Source: Dryocola clanedunensis subsp. sulfonylureivorans | GTDB lineage: Bacteria > Pseudomonadota > Gammaproteobacteria > Enterobacterales > Enterobacteriaceae | DNA: 64,000 nucleotides | Assembly: GCF_016756775.1 (NCBI RefSeq) | Contig: NZ_JAERMU010000020.1 | Coordinates: 1-64,000, forward strand | Direction of reading: 5' to 3' | Shown here: piece after piece, positions 56,701-63,474 of the stretch | Numbering within the stretch: the stretch's first letter is position 1 | How the letters are laid out: every line of letters starts with the position of its first letter | Translations under genes and position numbers: made by a program | The notes under the pieces: generated by a model | What the model was told of the DNA's origin: nothing | The model's input: only the letters and a program-made list of their open reading frames with translations | The model's database searches: none

Positions 56701-57471
56701 TCTCAGTACAGTGGTATGCAGATGGGCCTTGATTTGTGGCAGAACGACACGTGGCGTTCCGGGATCTACACCACCTTTATGGATATCGACAGTTCAATTA
56801 GCGGTAACACCGGAATGAGCGGTGGCGGGGCGTATAACTCCACTTTCTCTTCTTACATTGGCGGCTATGCGACCTGGACGGATACCGATGGGCTGTATGT
56901 CGATAACGTGCTGCAGTACGGCTATCACTCGGTTGATTTGAAAAATCTGACTGACCGGGAAACCTATCATCCTGACGGCAACACAGTTACTGCATCAGTT
57001 GAAGTAGGGCGCCCGTGGCAGTTAGGAGACAGTCACTGGGCACTTGAACCGCAGGCTCAGCTGGTATGGCAGTGGAGTGACTTCGATGATGTCACACTCA
57101 GCGACCCGGCAAAAACCAGGGTCGCAGTTGATGCTGACAGCGCGGTGATAGGCCGTATTGGTGCACGCCTGACGGCGGATTACGATACGCAATACGGTAA
57201 AGTAAAACCTTATTTACGCGTTAACTACTGGCATGAGCTGACCGATGGCCAGGATGAGGTGACTTATCGTAATACTGCCAACAGCGATGGTAAAACCACG
57301 CTCAAGGCGAACCAGCAGTTCTCTGCTACGGAAGCGGCTGTTGGCACAACCTGGACCGTGACGAATGACGTCCAGGCGTATACGGAACTGGGTAAAACCT
57401 GGGATAACAGCGGTAAAACAAACGTAGACGCTGACTTCTCCGCATCGGTAGGGATGAAAATTCGGTTCTGA
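47785..57471 (+). CDS. Giant autotransporter (type Va) surface protein
   Basis: About 3,228 residues from the ATG at 47785. The N-terminus is an extended signal peptide (MNRIYRLVWSHTALGYVPVAE, typical ESPR; shown here at 20-residue scale) with cleavage near VQA at about residue 55. The passenger is a long Asn/Thr/Gly-rich beta-helix with many NNG-I repeats and PATR-type units (LTKTGTGTLTLTANNTWTGAT). Two related blocks of about 370-400 residues lie at about 1,587-1,995 and 2,245-2,618. The C-terminal beta-barrel begins near 2,945 (GRFWARYMNKTVDLHL) and ends in MKIRF with the expected terminal Phe. Role: probably adhesion or aggregation, inferred from class. Confidence 0.92.
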   Translation: MNRIYRLVWSHTALGYVPVAEIGTSRSGNRVRSRRRAQLVMAALLAGMTPVSVQAVDVQWAQDYPDYAFPTTPGFNFDQVFSAGNAYTIDVNTGDTNYPAGTELNILGPVPAFPDFENGNGVSGTTVTVADALADSGTAEAGRITAITATDSQGTTVPITSDNVSQYNYSTSPANPQQNQELNVEIPGLDGSYQVISVYDSQSFIPGEDAAVADLQLPVYDPQSVRILNNFGIAYVSEGGGTANINVGEDTTGTTPISAPTNTIDLLAKNSTLAFVAADSGSAASANWLSDNYIHFRPAAVISPQSQSVTAQTTQYNYSLTLPRYEMGPLGRVTLRGNEVFEIHSAEDIARVNDFLVGQGEFADEPQVQYWLTAGAEVQGEVIDSAVEAQTVYNAIITGLLGTAENTSVNMSYNVWDDQGTHTNNGTLPTGALRVIYATGANASGTVTGQGSLAVDGASAVMEGDNGATITNNGAINAWRSSASSPFTSAMQVDDATAINNGVLNAGLFIEKNGINQNVNNAGVVGIAGDGDSSITNNGHINIAITDTATHDAYGIAAGGTTNVTNAAGATIAIVDNANNADGKGGAYGVFAGENANFTNHGTLYLGSTPVIDETVPDPVNLAGSGDLTAGVASIGDGTMLNDTDGVITLLDGTRNAAGMLVNGGGATVSNNGTINVLGKLVNGSAAANYGMYVKDNTGVVTNSGDINVDGDNNIALYVLAQGADAQMTSSESSTITVGAQGDHGGTDDDPLTYRNYAVYVEGLNGNASTVQLDSDVGLLAAGAIGVHARGDATVNIGAPASLAFENTDQIGYYAWGQGASINLLDPTITDSAQQGSVLFAVDHGATFTGSTTGGNYNLIVAGANATGVFANGVDDLNNQDAGDDIATQMNTGDASIVVSGQNAVGVKVTGGAAGTISDGAISLAGNNTTAVLVDGRNYSINGDIGSDPRATFVTSDANIDSAAGQAGIVGYNVSHLGRLTLNSGADMNMLGNASTGILLHNDGVVNVNSNVSVAGSNNIGVDIQNAGQLTNNGTISVTGVPDSGNVGVRVQGAGAVVQQLGEVTANGGLAAVQLSGSGANLTVNGTDNHITASNGADGIRIDSTGASSFTANNTTIDITGNGAGINNNANASNINLNGVTINAGDGPAIRTAVTFAAEGTGNELNVNGSGSGFAFMNADGEPTSGDLNIGTGYTINGNGDDSIGVLALTDGNVNSGTNITMAGGAGAAIVANDAASLTNSGTITTSSDSGSTILAENTPAFTNAGSITSSSTTNGQSLIDLSGNIAARTINNTGAITSQSEEATVIDATGSSNNTLTNSGTLLAASSTANVIALGTGNDSVSLTGQTQGEILMGSGSDQFNWNAGTFAGGVTFEGTDGQDRATIGSVDISDTTHLLTEGGSGSTLTFNSTTGNIGSLAADDTSIGTNVGTGWSTLTLNGDATDIRAVNDLTLASSPVINVNNGATLRSGDSTTQAGQATIHNYNIATAGAASLVSFDGTADQTYRGVISGTGGMERINGGNTILLGDNTYTGNTLIGNGSELTLGAGGTVGSLSETTNITDNGILTVDHSDDVALNGVISGSGAFRQTGSGITRLGGNNTYAGATNVEQGTLLINGVQTGTGQTTVMNGSTLGGYGTIGGNVLFNPGGAVLRPGDDARGNGTGTLTINGNLTLANDTDSQFQLGQRYTPGGALNDLVDVDGDLTLDGTLNAALAEGGNFLPGVYRLFNYGGALTNNTMDIESLPTQFPGRYGIQTNISGQVNLVLNFTLPLARLQYWDGDITGGNHGDGTTGNGAVEGGDGYWFSKIGRDTNNWTSDAGTGNDPWSDGAFAVFQGQAGTVLLDNQFGTVYASGMQFTTDGYVVDVDPDHPDSRLNMVATLTQGNLKPDNAYQAAGETEADRFFVIRVGDGAAGEDVTTTINADLVKNDLDLGTTLRLLKTDPGRLILNGDNTFEGGVEVWDGTLQASRDENLGLAGTSITLSNGATFQAGDDFTTQRPIFLDDEGGGTFDAYGHTFTPQGVTGGDGPLAIVDTSTNTGEGIVDLGTANTYLGDTTITGKNGAGQLTVNANVTRALGGTASSTVAVSEQALLNVNNSTQAESHSFNINNATLSFNNTSDAGQSTLNLTNNATGQFTGNSNGGSAAVNVDATSTLALQENANGGSSVVTNAGLVSFAGNAQAQGTRIANQSGANVDISAATGTTSVGSLSGAGDVELGGARLSEGALGLNDTISGIISGDGGGLTKTGTGTLTLTANNTWTGATTAAQGVLLINGDQSAATGATTVNSGATLGGSGIVGGDVTVADNGRLAAGATLGSVGSLTMGSLNLAGNNSLLDFQYGLSNDPDNTSSTLNDLLNVDGDLTLDGKLNITQTPGGNFDVGVYRVINYTGELTNNILEIGNAPEAADELYVQTSVNGQVNLVNHAGYTLNFWDGTGGSRGDLKNNGIIEGGDGVWQNSNGNDNWTTDMTDPDGALNAPFSDGAFAIFGGTGGDVTVDNNLGAVTISGAQFAANGYVISGGVITTHTPDTIIRVGDGSAPGALYTTTINSTIDGEGGLNKTDLGTLILKGENHYQGGTKISGGVLQVSGDQNLGAAGTSIGLNGGTLRYGAAFDTAREVQVSGDGGTIDTNGNDVSLLSAVSGSGNLTKDGEGSLTLTKNSTRQGDSTIRNGTLQLGNGGAEGNVNGNILNQDTLVLNRSNTLELDGSISGTGNVIQRGTGTTVLNGVNTWRGYTLVESGTLLAGGTDRLSSNSSHIVSNNATLDTGGHNQNVANLVNQGTVNLRGDRVGSTLTVNGDYVGMDGTLKIAAQQHSPGVADRLVINGGTATGSTLLDIDVSQLGEPTEGDGIMVVEAKNGATTTAQTTKDAFSIGSDRLTAGAWEYELFPGNSQGAGEDWFLRAGYRPDVPGFDTLAAITRQADLFVLGTLHQRVGDEQLWSADVPEDQEGRFWARYMNKTVDLHLDDATGSSSHSQYSGMQMGLDLWQNDTWRSGIYTTFMDIDSSISGNTGMSGGGAYNSTFSSYIGGYATWTDTDGLYVDNVLQYGYHSVDLKNLTDRETYHPDGNTVTASVEVGRPWQLGDSHWALEPQAQLVWQWSDFDDVTLSDPAKTRVAVDADSAVIGRIGARLTADYDTQYGKVKPYLRVNYWHELTDGQDEVTYRNTANSDGKTTLKANQQFSATEAAVGTTWTVTNDVQAYTELGKTWDNSGKTNVDADFSASVGMKIRF
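52545..53770 (+). repeat. Passenger block, copy 1
   Basis: Runs from GSGITRLGGNNTYAGAT through VDVDGDLTLDGTLNAAL, VEGGDGYW, NNWTSDAG, FAVFQGQAGTVLLDN to NLGLAGTSITLSNG. Same order of motifs as copy 2; diverged, so an old duplication. Confidence 0.75.
54520..55640 (+). repeat. Passenger block, copy 2
   Basis: Runs from GTGTLTLTANNTWTGAT through LNVDGDLTLDGKLNITQ, IEGGDGVW, DNWTTDMT, FAIFGGTGGDVTVDN to NLGAAGTSIGLNGG, matching copy 1 in order and spacing. Confidence 0.75.
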
Positions 57472-57812
57472 CGAATTTGAGTCAATGTGATATTGATATC
57501 TTCTCTGAATGGGCAAATGTAGAAGATGTCGATATCACGACTCTTTCCGCTTCATCTTTATCGTCAGCCATTTTTTTTCCAGGAGCCACCTGAAGTTCTT
57601 CCTTATCCAGCATGTCTCCGGTGAGCCGCTTTTTCAGGAGAATGCTCGCTTCTTCCTGGAGATTCAGTCGCGTAACTTCTGGTAGATCCATATCCTTAAA
57701 TTATTAACGCCATGTATTGAACTCAAGTACATTGATTGTGATATATTATATAAATCAAATGGTTATTTAACATAAGATAGATTATGCGCACCAATGATGA
57801 TGTAGCAAAGTT
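57472..57812. other. Intergenic region after the autotransporter
   Basis: About 340 bp, AT-rich. A 69-codon open frame on the minus strand (57482-57691) has its AAGGA too close to the ATG and no recognised family. No clear terminator is seen after the autotransporter. Confidence 0.45.
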
Positions 57813-57813
57813 G

Positions 57814-58155
57814 TAATGTCCGCCTATGGCTAAGTTAAGATGTCCGGCGTGTATAATCAAGTAAGGATTACCATGACGGCTCTCGCAGCGGAGTTTTTCA
57901 CTTTTGATGAAGTTAACAGACTCAAGATCATTCAGGACGTCATCGACCGGCGTCTGACAACACAGATGGCAGCTCAGCGGCCTGGTATCTCCGACCGTCA
58001 GTGCAGCCGTCTGCTTGCGCGTTATCGTGAAGATGGTCCGCTTGGCATGACCAGCCGTCGCTGTGGTAAATCCAGCAACAATCAGTTGCATCTGGGACTG
58101 GCCGCATACGCACTGAACATTATTCGCGAACGCTATAACGATTTCCAGACGGCCC
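57814..58155 (+). mobile_element. Truncated ISNCY-like insertion sequence (left end and transposase N-terminus)
   Basis: The element seems to begin at TAATGTCCGCC (57814). The transposase frame starts at ATG 57873 with AAGGA upstream and reads DEVNRLKIIQDVIDRRLTTQ, then SDRQCSRLLARYREDGPLG and LAAYALNIIRERYNDF, the N-terminal helix-turn-helix region of ISNCY-type transposases. Homology stops near 58145, after about 90 residues, and the frame runs into foreign sequence. The DDE catalytic part is missing. Confidence 0.75.
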
Positions 58156-58195
58156 CCCTTAACTTGAGTTTTCGTTCCACTGAGCGTCAGACCCC
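58156..58195 (+). other. 40-base near-match to the ColE1/pMB1 origin flank
   Basis: From memory, the stretch CCCTTAAC-T-TGAGTTTTCG and the following 20 bases through GTCAGACCCC match the well-known sequence upstream of the pMB1 RNAII region at 39 of 40 positions. It directly abuts the broken ISNCY transposase. Confidence 0.6.
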
Positions 58196-58262
58196 CATAA
58201 TCACATTGAAACTGTGACCCGACCCGTCTGATAGCTACTGTCCGGAAGGAGCAGACAGCATC

Positions 58263-59171
58263 ATGCTACCAAATATGGTATTGATTTTTTTACTCATGGT
58301 CTCTGGCTGGATGGTTCAGAGAGGAGGGTTTTGCCTGGTTGCAGCGGTAAGTAGGGCTATGGAAAAGCGTCCTGAACGCTTGTTACTTATTTTATCGATC
58401 GCCTTTATCTCTGTTCTGGTAGTGCTTTTGTTTCAGTCGCCGCTGAACTATTCGCCGACCGGCAAAGTACTGTGGAGTTCGTTGTCCGGAGCCATTTTTT
58501 TTGGCATCGGGGCAGCGTTGAACCGGGGATGTTTTTTTGGCACCCTGTCCAATATGGCCAGAGGTGATGGGCATATGCTGTTTACCTTAGCAGGGATGAT
58601 GGCCACAACTGCATTTATTCCTGCTGGTTTTTTTGTGACACTCCCTCTTGAACAGGGACATCCATCGCTGCTGCTTGGTCTGTTTTTATTTACTGCGTCT
58701 CTGATCTGTTGGTCGCGGTGCCGCCGAAATGATCGTCTCCGGAGTGTTATCCGGCTGTTGATCCCGGGGCTGACTTTTGGTTTTATATACACAACTCATA
58801 TCGGATGGTCTTTGAGCGGGCTACTTACTGAAAGCTGGCACTTCATCCGCCATAATCAAACTATCAACGGAATACGAATTGCCGGGTTCAGCGCTTTCCT
58901 TACAGGTATGATACTGTACCATTTCTATTATCAGGATTTTACTTTCATCCGTTGGTCTATTACCAAAGGAATAAAGCATTTTGCTGCGGGTATCATCATG
59001 ATGATCGGTGCCAGAATGATGGGCGGCGGTAATGATAATCTGCTATTCCATAAGTTGCCTTCACTTACACTCGAGGTTTTTCTTCTTTTATTTATTATGC
59101 TGTCAAGTATTGCGATGACACTTTTTATTTTTCGAAAATATGCGGCGAAAACGTTAATGAATGAACTGTAG
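58263..59171 (+). CDS. YeeE/YedE-family transporter (sulfur transport family)
   Basis: 302 residues with about eight to nine membrane segments. Family motifs: RGGFCLVAAVSRA near residue 20, GAALNRGCFFGTLSNMARGDG near 85-105, and GARMMGGGNDNLLFHKLPS near 250. The cysteines in FC and GCF are those expected in thiosulfate-type YeeE transporters. GGAAGGAG lies 11 bases before the ATG. It stands alone between IS remnants, which suggests transfer. The substrate (thiosulfate, selenium or other) is not known. Confidence 0.8.
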   Translation: MLPNMVLIFLLMVSGWMVQRGGFCLVAAVSRAMEKRPERLLLILSIAFISVLVVLLFQSPLNYSPTGKVLWSSLSGAIFFGIGAALNRGCFFGTLSNMARGDGHMLFTLAGMMATTAFIPAGFFVTLPLEQGHPSLLLGLFLFTASLICWSRCRRNDRLRSVIRLLIPGLTFGFIYTTHIGWSLSGLLTESWHFIRHNQTINGIRIAGFSAFLTGMILYHFYYQDFTFIRWSITKGIKHFAAGIIMMIGARMMGGGNDNLLFHKLPSLTLEVFLLLFIMLSSIAMTLFIFRKYAAKTLMNEL

Positions 59172-59331
59172 TTCTGTCTAACGGGGTTGATCGTTCATTT
59201 TCATAGTCTCGATCCTCGCTTGATTAGCGGGAGTTATGTTAGGTTGGAAATGCGTTGCTCCAGATTATGATAAGACGGCTCTGGCTAGTTGTTTGGATGG
59301 ATGCTAACTAGTCCTGATATAGATTGACACT

Positions 59332-59860
59332 TTAGTGTCCATAAAACGCCTGATGCACTGCATCGGGCGTTTTATATTTCAGTGACAGATGAGGTCTCTC
59401 TGTGTTGTATATCTCGATCGACTCCTCCACTATCTTTTGTGCCTGCTCCAGGTCTGCCGGGCACGACAGCAGGAACTCTGTTTTCAGGATCCCGTTTACC
59501 CTTTCCGCCAGTGCATTCTGATAACAGTCATAACCGTCTGTCATTGAACAGATTAGCCCGTTTTTCTCATGTACCGACTGATATTCCGTTGCGCAGTACT
59601 GAACACCCCGAACCGAATGATGTATCAGCGGGCTGGCCGTCTTTCTCAGCTTTAAAGCCTGCTTCAGAGCTCGGACAACGCTCTCCGTTCTCAGGTCGCT
59701 GTGCACATGATATCCCATGATTTTTTCTTGAGCAGGCATCCGTAACCAGACTCAGGTACACCATGCCATTTAGGGTCGGAAGATACGTTATGTCTGCCAC
59801 CCATTCCTGCTCTGGTCGTCTTACCTTTGGATGTAAGTGATTTTATTCTTGGATTTTTAG
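59332..59860 (-). pseudogene. IS3-family transposase remnant (OrfB C-terminal half)
   Basis: Two overlapping frames join to one: WVADITYLPTLNGMVYLSLVTDAC, quoted as ADITYLPTLNGMVYLSLVTD, then IMGYHVHSDLRTESVVRALK and on to GYDCYQNALAERVNGILKTE and YNTERPHLSLKYKTPDAVHQ. The break is one extra A in a homopolymer at about 59722-59727. The 5' half and OrfA are missing. The intact end lies near 59310-59335, where GACACT/AGTGTC forms a small palindrome. IS150/ISEhe3-like by the C-terminal motif. Confidence 0.8.
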
Positions 59861-60085
59861 AAAAAAAACCCGCCAGAGCCATGTAGGTAGCGGGTTAGAA
59901 ATATCGAGGCTATTTTTTTATAACTATCCCTAGTTTGACCTGTCAGAACGAACTCTACCACTATGCTGACCGCGCTAAAATGACATTGCACTTGAATGAC
60001 TTTTCAATTTTTCCAAACTGACGCACTATTTAATTGAACTAACGGCACATTTTTCAATGGGATATGCAAACTGCTTCGTTTCGTA

Positions 60086-60421
60086 TCAGGATTTTTGTAT
60101 GCGGTTTAGAAATAAAGAACCACCGATGCTAACCAGTTCTCTTTTATGTAAAATACTCAATCTACACTCTCTTTTTTCGAAAAAAAACCGCCAATAATAG
60201 CAATGGCGAGGGATTAAAAGGTACTTACTAACGATGAACTGCGATTTATAAAACACATGTAGGTGAGGAAATTCCGCGCGGGCACGAGGTATCCAATTTG
60301 TACCAGGAAGATGATGAAGTTGATTAAGATGAACAACAGGCAAGGATGTCTTGCGAGAAATAGCGTCAGCAAACGTTGATTTTCCGCTATTCGAAGGGCC
60401 TATAATACATACGTGGACCAA
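60086..60421 (-). pseudogene. Remnant of a FlaR/adenylate-kinase-like P-loop protein
   Basis: The first ~47 residues read HVCIIGPSNSGKSTFADAIS, then LPVVHLNQLHHLPGTNWIPR, which is the N-terminus of the small P-loop 'DNA topology modulation' kinase-like family. After that homology is lost, with frameshift-like decay; a family member is about 170-180 residues. It starts at 60421. Not expected to be functional. Confidence 0.6.
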
Positions 60422-60714
60422 GGTCTTCTAGTGAAACACATGTTACGCACATCTTCATCCCTCTGACATTCGCTCAAATTTAAGATATGAATTCGTCCCC
60501 CTACTCCTTACATTCAGAATAAGGATGTGCTTTCAAGGTGACATTTCAGCTCTGGAGAAACAAGAGCCTTCTTAATTTAAGTTTTCAATATTTACTTTTC
60601 TAATATTTGCGATAGGCAATGTGCATGATTTGCGATATTACTATATCGTCAATATGTATCCCTGAGTTGGGAAGTTTGTTTAAAATCCTATAACGAATTA
60701 TTTTTCTCTTTGAC

Positions 60715-60740
60715 ACACCACTGTCCGGTGGTGTTTTTTT
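60715..60740 (+). terminator. Isolated terminator
   Basis: ACACCAC/GTGGTGT stem with a TGTCCG loop and seven T residues. No gene precedes it on the plus strand, so it marks a lost gene or a small RNA. Confidence 0.85.
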
Positions 60741-60931
60741 ATGAATCATCCAGTTATGACCTTCATAGCCAGTTCTTTTGTAATGTTCTTTTTATAGGGA
60801 ACGGGTATTATTCCAACCATTACAGATATAAAAAATGGAAATATATTGATATTTCTTCGTATTAAGCCTTGTGATTTTTAGTTGGGTGTGTTCCATAACC
60901 TTTAGAAAATAAAAATAGCAACTCCTCCCAA

Positions 60932-61054
60932 CAGGGCAGTCAGGTGGCTCTGCGCATTGCCTTGTTCAAGGCAACAATTAAATGCGCTCCAGCTGTTGAA
61001 CACTTTTCCCCAAGCACATTTACATAGATGTCTAAACCACCTGACGCTTCCCTG
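60932..61054. other. Nested inverted repeats, possible structured RNA or recombination site
   Basis: Outer arms CAGGG...GTCAGGTGG (60932-60947) pair with CCACCTGAC...CCCTG (61037-61054). Inside, GCGCATT (60952-60958) pairs with AATGCGC (60981-60987) around the hairpin TTGCCTTG-TT-CAAGGCAA (60957-60974). Confidence 0.5.
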
Positions 61055-61334
61055 AATTTTTGACCTCACTCAATACTTGCCTTCACAATTATATTGTTAA
61101 TATATAATCCGGGCCAAAAAAGTAATAAGAGGCTGAACTTTTCCATCAGAATATTTCACGCCAATTTAGTGAGCTCCTACAACCATTACAAACATAATTA
61201 TTGATACAAATGACGCACAAAGAAACAACAATGACCACACCTTCTCGCTGTGATAGGTTTTTTGTTCAAAAACAAGGTTGCCGTACAGTATTGTACGGAT
61301 CTCAAATGCATCTCGAATGAATCCCCCCTTGCCA

Positions 61335-61352
61335 ACCTATCTATTGATAGGT
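61335..61352. repeat. Perfect 7-bp-arm palindrome
   Basis: ACCTATC-TATT-GATAGGT. The shape is that of a TetR-family operator, and a tetR-like gene starts 340 bases downstream; it could equally be a weak transcription-end hairpin for the small minus-strand frame. Confidence 0.4.
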
Positions 61353-61362
61353 ATATTGAGTT

Positions 61363-61446
61363 TTAACAGTCCAGCACAACACACGGCAACGCGCTTAAAA
61401 AGAGAAATGATATTAACAAGGTGAGGAAAATAATGATTTCAGTGCT
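61363..61446 (-). CDS. Possible 28-residue single-span membrane peptide
   Basis: MSTEIIIFLTLLISFLFLSA followed by LPCVVLDC; the same frame is open upstream to 61545. It is one hydrophobic helix with a short tail, the look of type I toxins or small membrane regulators, but no known family was recognised and the ribosome site is weak. The palindrome ACCTATC-TATT-GATAGGT (61335-61352) lies just after the stop. Confidence 0.3.
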   Translation of the reverse strand, partial: STEIIIFLTLLISFLFLSALPCVVLDC

Positions 61447-61692
61447 CATGGTCTTACCGGCGATCAGTTTCTCCATCCAAAGCCGCAGGTTACAGCTCTG
61501 GAAACTCAGGCTTATATTCTGAATGTCAGCCATGATGCAGCCCAATATCGCCAGCGTCAGTGAGATGTACGCGTATTCCGGTATCGCTATACGTTAGTTA
61601 CCGCTAAGGAACTCCCCTGCAGCGATGTTCGACAGCCTTCTTGTTTCTGGCTTTTCTGTGTGCTTTTAATATTTCAGTGACCGGAGGTAACA

Positions 61693-62259
61693 GTGTCCAC
61701 TTATGACAACCTGCTTGAACTTGCAGATAGTTTTATCCAGGAAAATGGCTACCAGGGATTCAGCTATGCTGATCTTGCAACCCGTCTCAATATACGAAAA
61801 GCCAGTATCCATTACCATTTCCCGACTAAGACCGACCTTGGAATAGCATACTGTGACTGGAAGGAGGCTAGTTTTCTCAGACTTGAAACCAGTCTCCAGT
61901 CCCTCCCTCCAGGCTGGAGCAGGCTGAAGGAGTATATGGCCGCCTTTCTGCAATGCTCTGAGCAAGGCCAGATGTGCGGCATACACGCTATGTTGTCCGA
62001 CAGTAATGTATTTGAGCCAGCCCTGCAGGATGCCGTGAATCGTTTGGCCCAGACCGACCTGCGCATTCTAACGGACGTGCTCGACAGTGGAAGAATAAGC
62101 GGTGAGCTTGTATTCAACTCCTCGCCGGGTGATATGGCTCTTATCATAGGCTGTGCAATTAAAGGTGCCCTAATGCTTAACCGCATCCCTCCCCATGATG
62201 CTTGTACCCGCACCCTGGAATCGCTGGAGTTATTACTCTGCGCTGATTCTGATAAATAG
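61693..62259 (+). CDS. TetR/AcrR-family transcriptional regulator
   Basis: 188 residues from a GTG with GGAGG upstream. The N-terminal helix-turn-helix is FIQENGYQGFSYADLATRLN as ENGYQGFSYADLATRLNI, then RKASIHYHFPTKTDLGIAY. The ligand domain is GQMCGIHAMLSD and IIGCAIKGALMLNR. No target gene is adjacent; the nearest divergent sequence is the small membrane frame. Ligand unknown. Confidence 0.85.
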   Translation: MSTYDNLLELADSFIQENGYQGFSYADLATRLNIRKASIHYHFPTKTDLGIAYCDWKEASFLRLETSLQSLPPGWSRLKEYMAAFLQCSEQGQMCGIHAMLSDSNVFEPALQDAVNRLAQTDLRILTDVLDSGRISGELVFNSSPGDMALIIGCAIKGALMLNRIPPHDACTRTLESLELLLCADSDK

Positions 62260-62667
62260 CAGATGTCAAGGCTACACCCTGACCATAAATCACGTCTCTA
62301 CATCTAGTTCATCGAAAAGTGTACGCAGTCTCTTTTCAGTATATATGCCAGCTGAGGCACAAACTCTCCCCTGGTGGCATCACAGTTATCGCTCTGAATA
62401 GTGAAGTATAGTGGTGCAGACGCAAACTCACAAAGGAAGGATACAGAATATCGTCCAGCGGCATTTCAGGAAGTGGTGACGGGTGCAAGGATAAAGGCGC
62501 GACAAGTGCACGTCTAAGGTTATTTTGCTCTTTGCCATGCACGGTATTCGAATGCGTTGGCGTCAAATTTTGCGGCCCGCAAAGAAATAGGCAAAGGCCG
62601 TTTGTTGTCCGAGTAAAGATTGCTTGCTGGAGCGGCGCGCAAGAAAACTCATTGATAAGCTATTGCT
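62260..62667. other. Intergenic region without a visible gene
   Basis: About 400 bp; only short frames without ribosome sites or recognised families. Confidence 0.45.
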
Positions 62668-62865
62668 TTACGCCATCACGCATTGTGCCACAGTATAAAT
62701 ACTCTTCATATAATCGTCATTACTCTGTGTTGCGTGATTTTCTAACATCATTTTGATCGTGCTGCCGTTCACGACCTGCCCTGACTGCTTGACCATAACT
62801 GCAGCCCTACCTATGACACGACATACATCATCGAATACTGCTCGGTCTGCAACTTCCTTAACCAT
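62668..62865 (-). CDS. Small YmgB/AriR-like protein
   Basis: 65 residues, predicted helical, with the pattern RVIGRAAVMVKQSGQVVNGS followed by TIKMMLENHATQS, which resembles the YmgB/AriR/YcgZ family of small two-helix stress and biofilm regulators. The match is by eye and not strong. AAGGAT lies before the ATG. Alone on the minus strand. Confidence 0.5.
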   Translation of the reverse strand: MVKEVADRAVFDDVCRVIGRAAVMVKQSGQVVNGSTIKMMLENHATQSNDDYMKSIYTVAQCVMA

Positions 62866-63166
62866 AGTAATCCTTTATTTAGAATCTCAAAATGAAAAGC
62901 CTTTACAGAACAATCACAAGTGAAACCTATAATAGGATATGAGCATTTATTCCCTAGTAATACAACACCAAATTATTAAATATGTAATTTAAAACCCCAT
63001 GGTAACGCAACACTATGAAAGCATGCGTTTTAGTTTGAGATTTTTCTTAATCGCAGTAGCGCTCTGTAATCTAGTTCACTCATCTTCGGGATGATTTTAT
63101 TTACCCCGTTCCTTGCGAATATTAAACTATCATATTTAATGAATTAGTCCTTTCATCACGCTTACA
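62866..63166. other. AT-rich region without a gene
   Basis: About 300 bp between the ymgB-like gene and the IS5-like remnant. It should hold the minus-strand promoter of the ymgB-like gene; nothing else is recognised. Confidence 0.45.
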
Positions 63167-63413
63167 GCTTTGTTAAATAAATCAAACTCTTGCTGAATGG
63201 CAGGATCAGGTCATGGTCATCCTGACAACGCAGGTAGTTCCGGGGCAAAGCAGAGGGTTCAGTGACATTACGCGATTACCACAGGCACGTTGCAGAAGCT
63301 TTGGAGTGGCGCGTGCACTGAATAAAATGACGAAAGAAGGCATGCCAGAAAGTGTACGTATCGCCTGAGAGTCAGAGGGACGCTTCGCAAAAATCTGATT
63401 TATTCAACAAAGC
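63167..63413 (+). mobile_element. Internally deleted IS5/IS903-like element (MITE-like, about 247 bp)
   Basis: Left end GCTTTGTTAAATAAATCAAA (63167) and right end AATCTGATTTATTCAACAAAGC, shown as GATTTATTCAACAAAGC (to 63413), are inverted copies of the IS903-type terminus. Inside, LNKMTKEGMPESVRIA and a stop match the C-terminal end of the transposase, so the middle of the gene is deleted. No clear 9-bp target duplication. Confidence 0.7.
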
Positions 63414-63474
63414 AGTGAAATACTCTCGGAGACATGATGAGTTAATTCTGCACATACAAATTTTATGTATATCC

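Larger units (their letters stand above)
60422..61362. other. AT-rich region without genes
   Basis: About 940 bp with no coding frame of note. It contains a plus-strand terminator (60715-60740), a nested inverted-repeat structure (60932-61054) and an imperfect palindrome CCGTACA-GTAT-TGTACGG at 61281-61298. Confidence 0.6.

Noticed and set aside
57482..57691. 69-codon minus-strand frame after the autotransporter
   Set aside because: Ribosome site too close to the ATG and no family; kept only as a note in the intergenic entry.
60932..61054. Integron attC site
   Set aside because: The arms are nested as in attC, but the GTTRRRY core and its partner are missing and no integrase or cassette gene is near.
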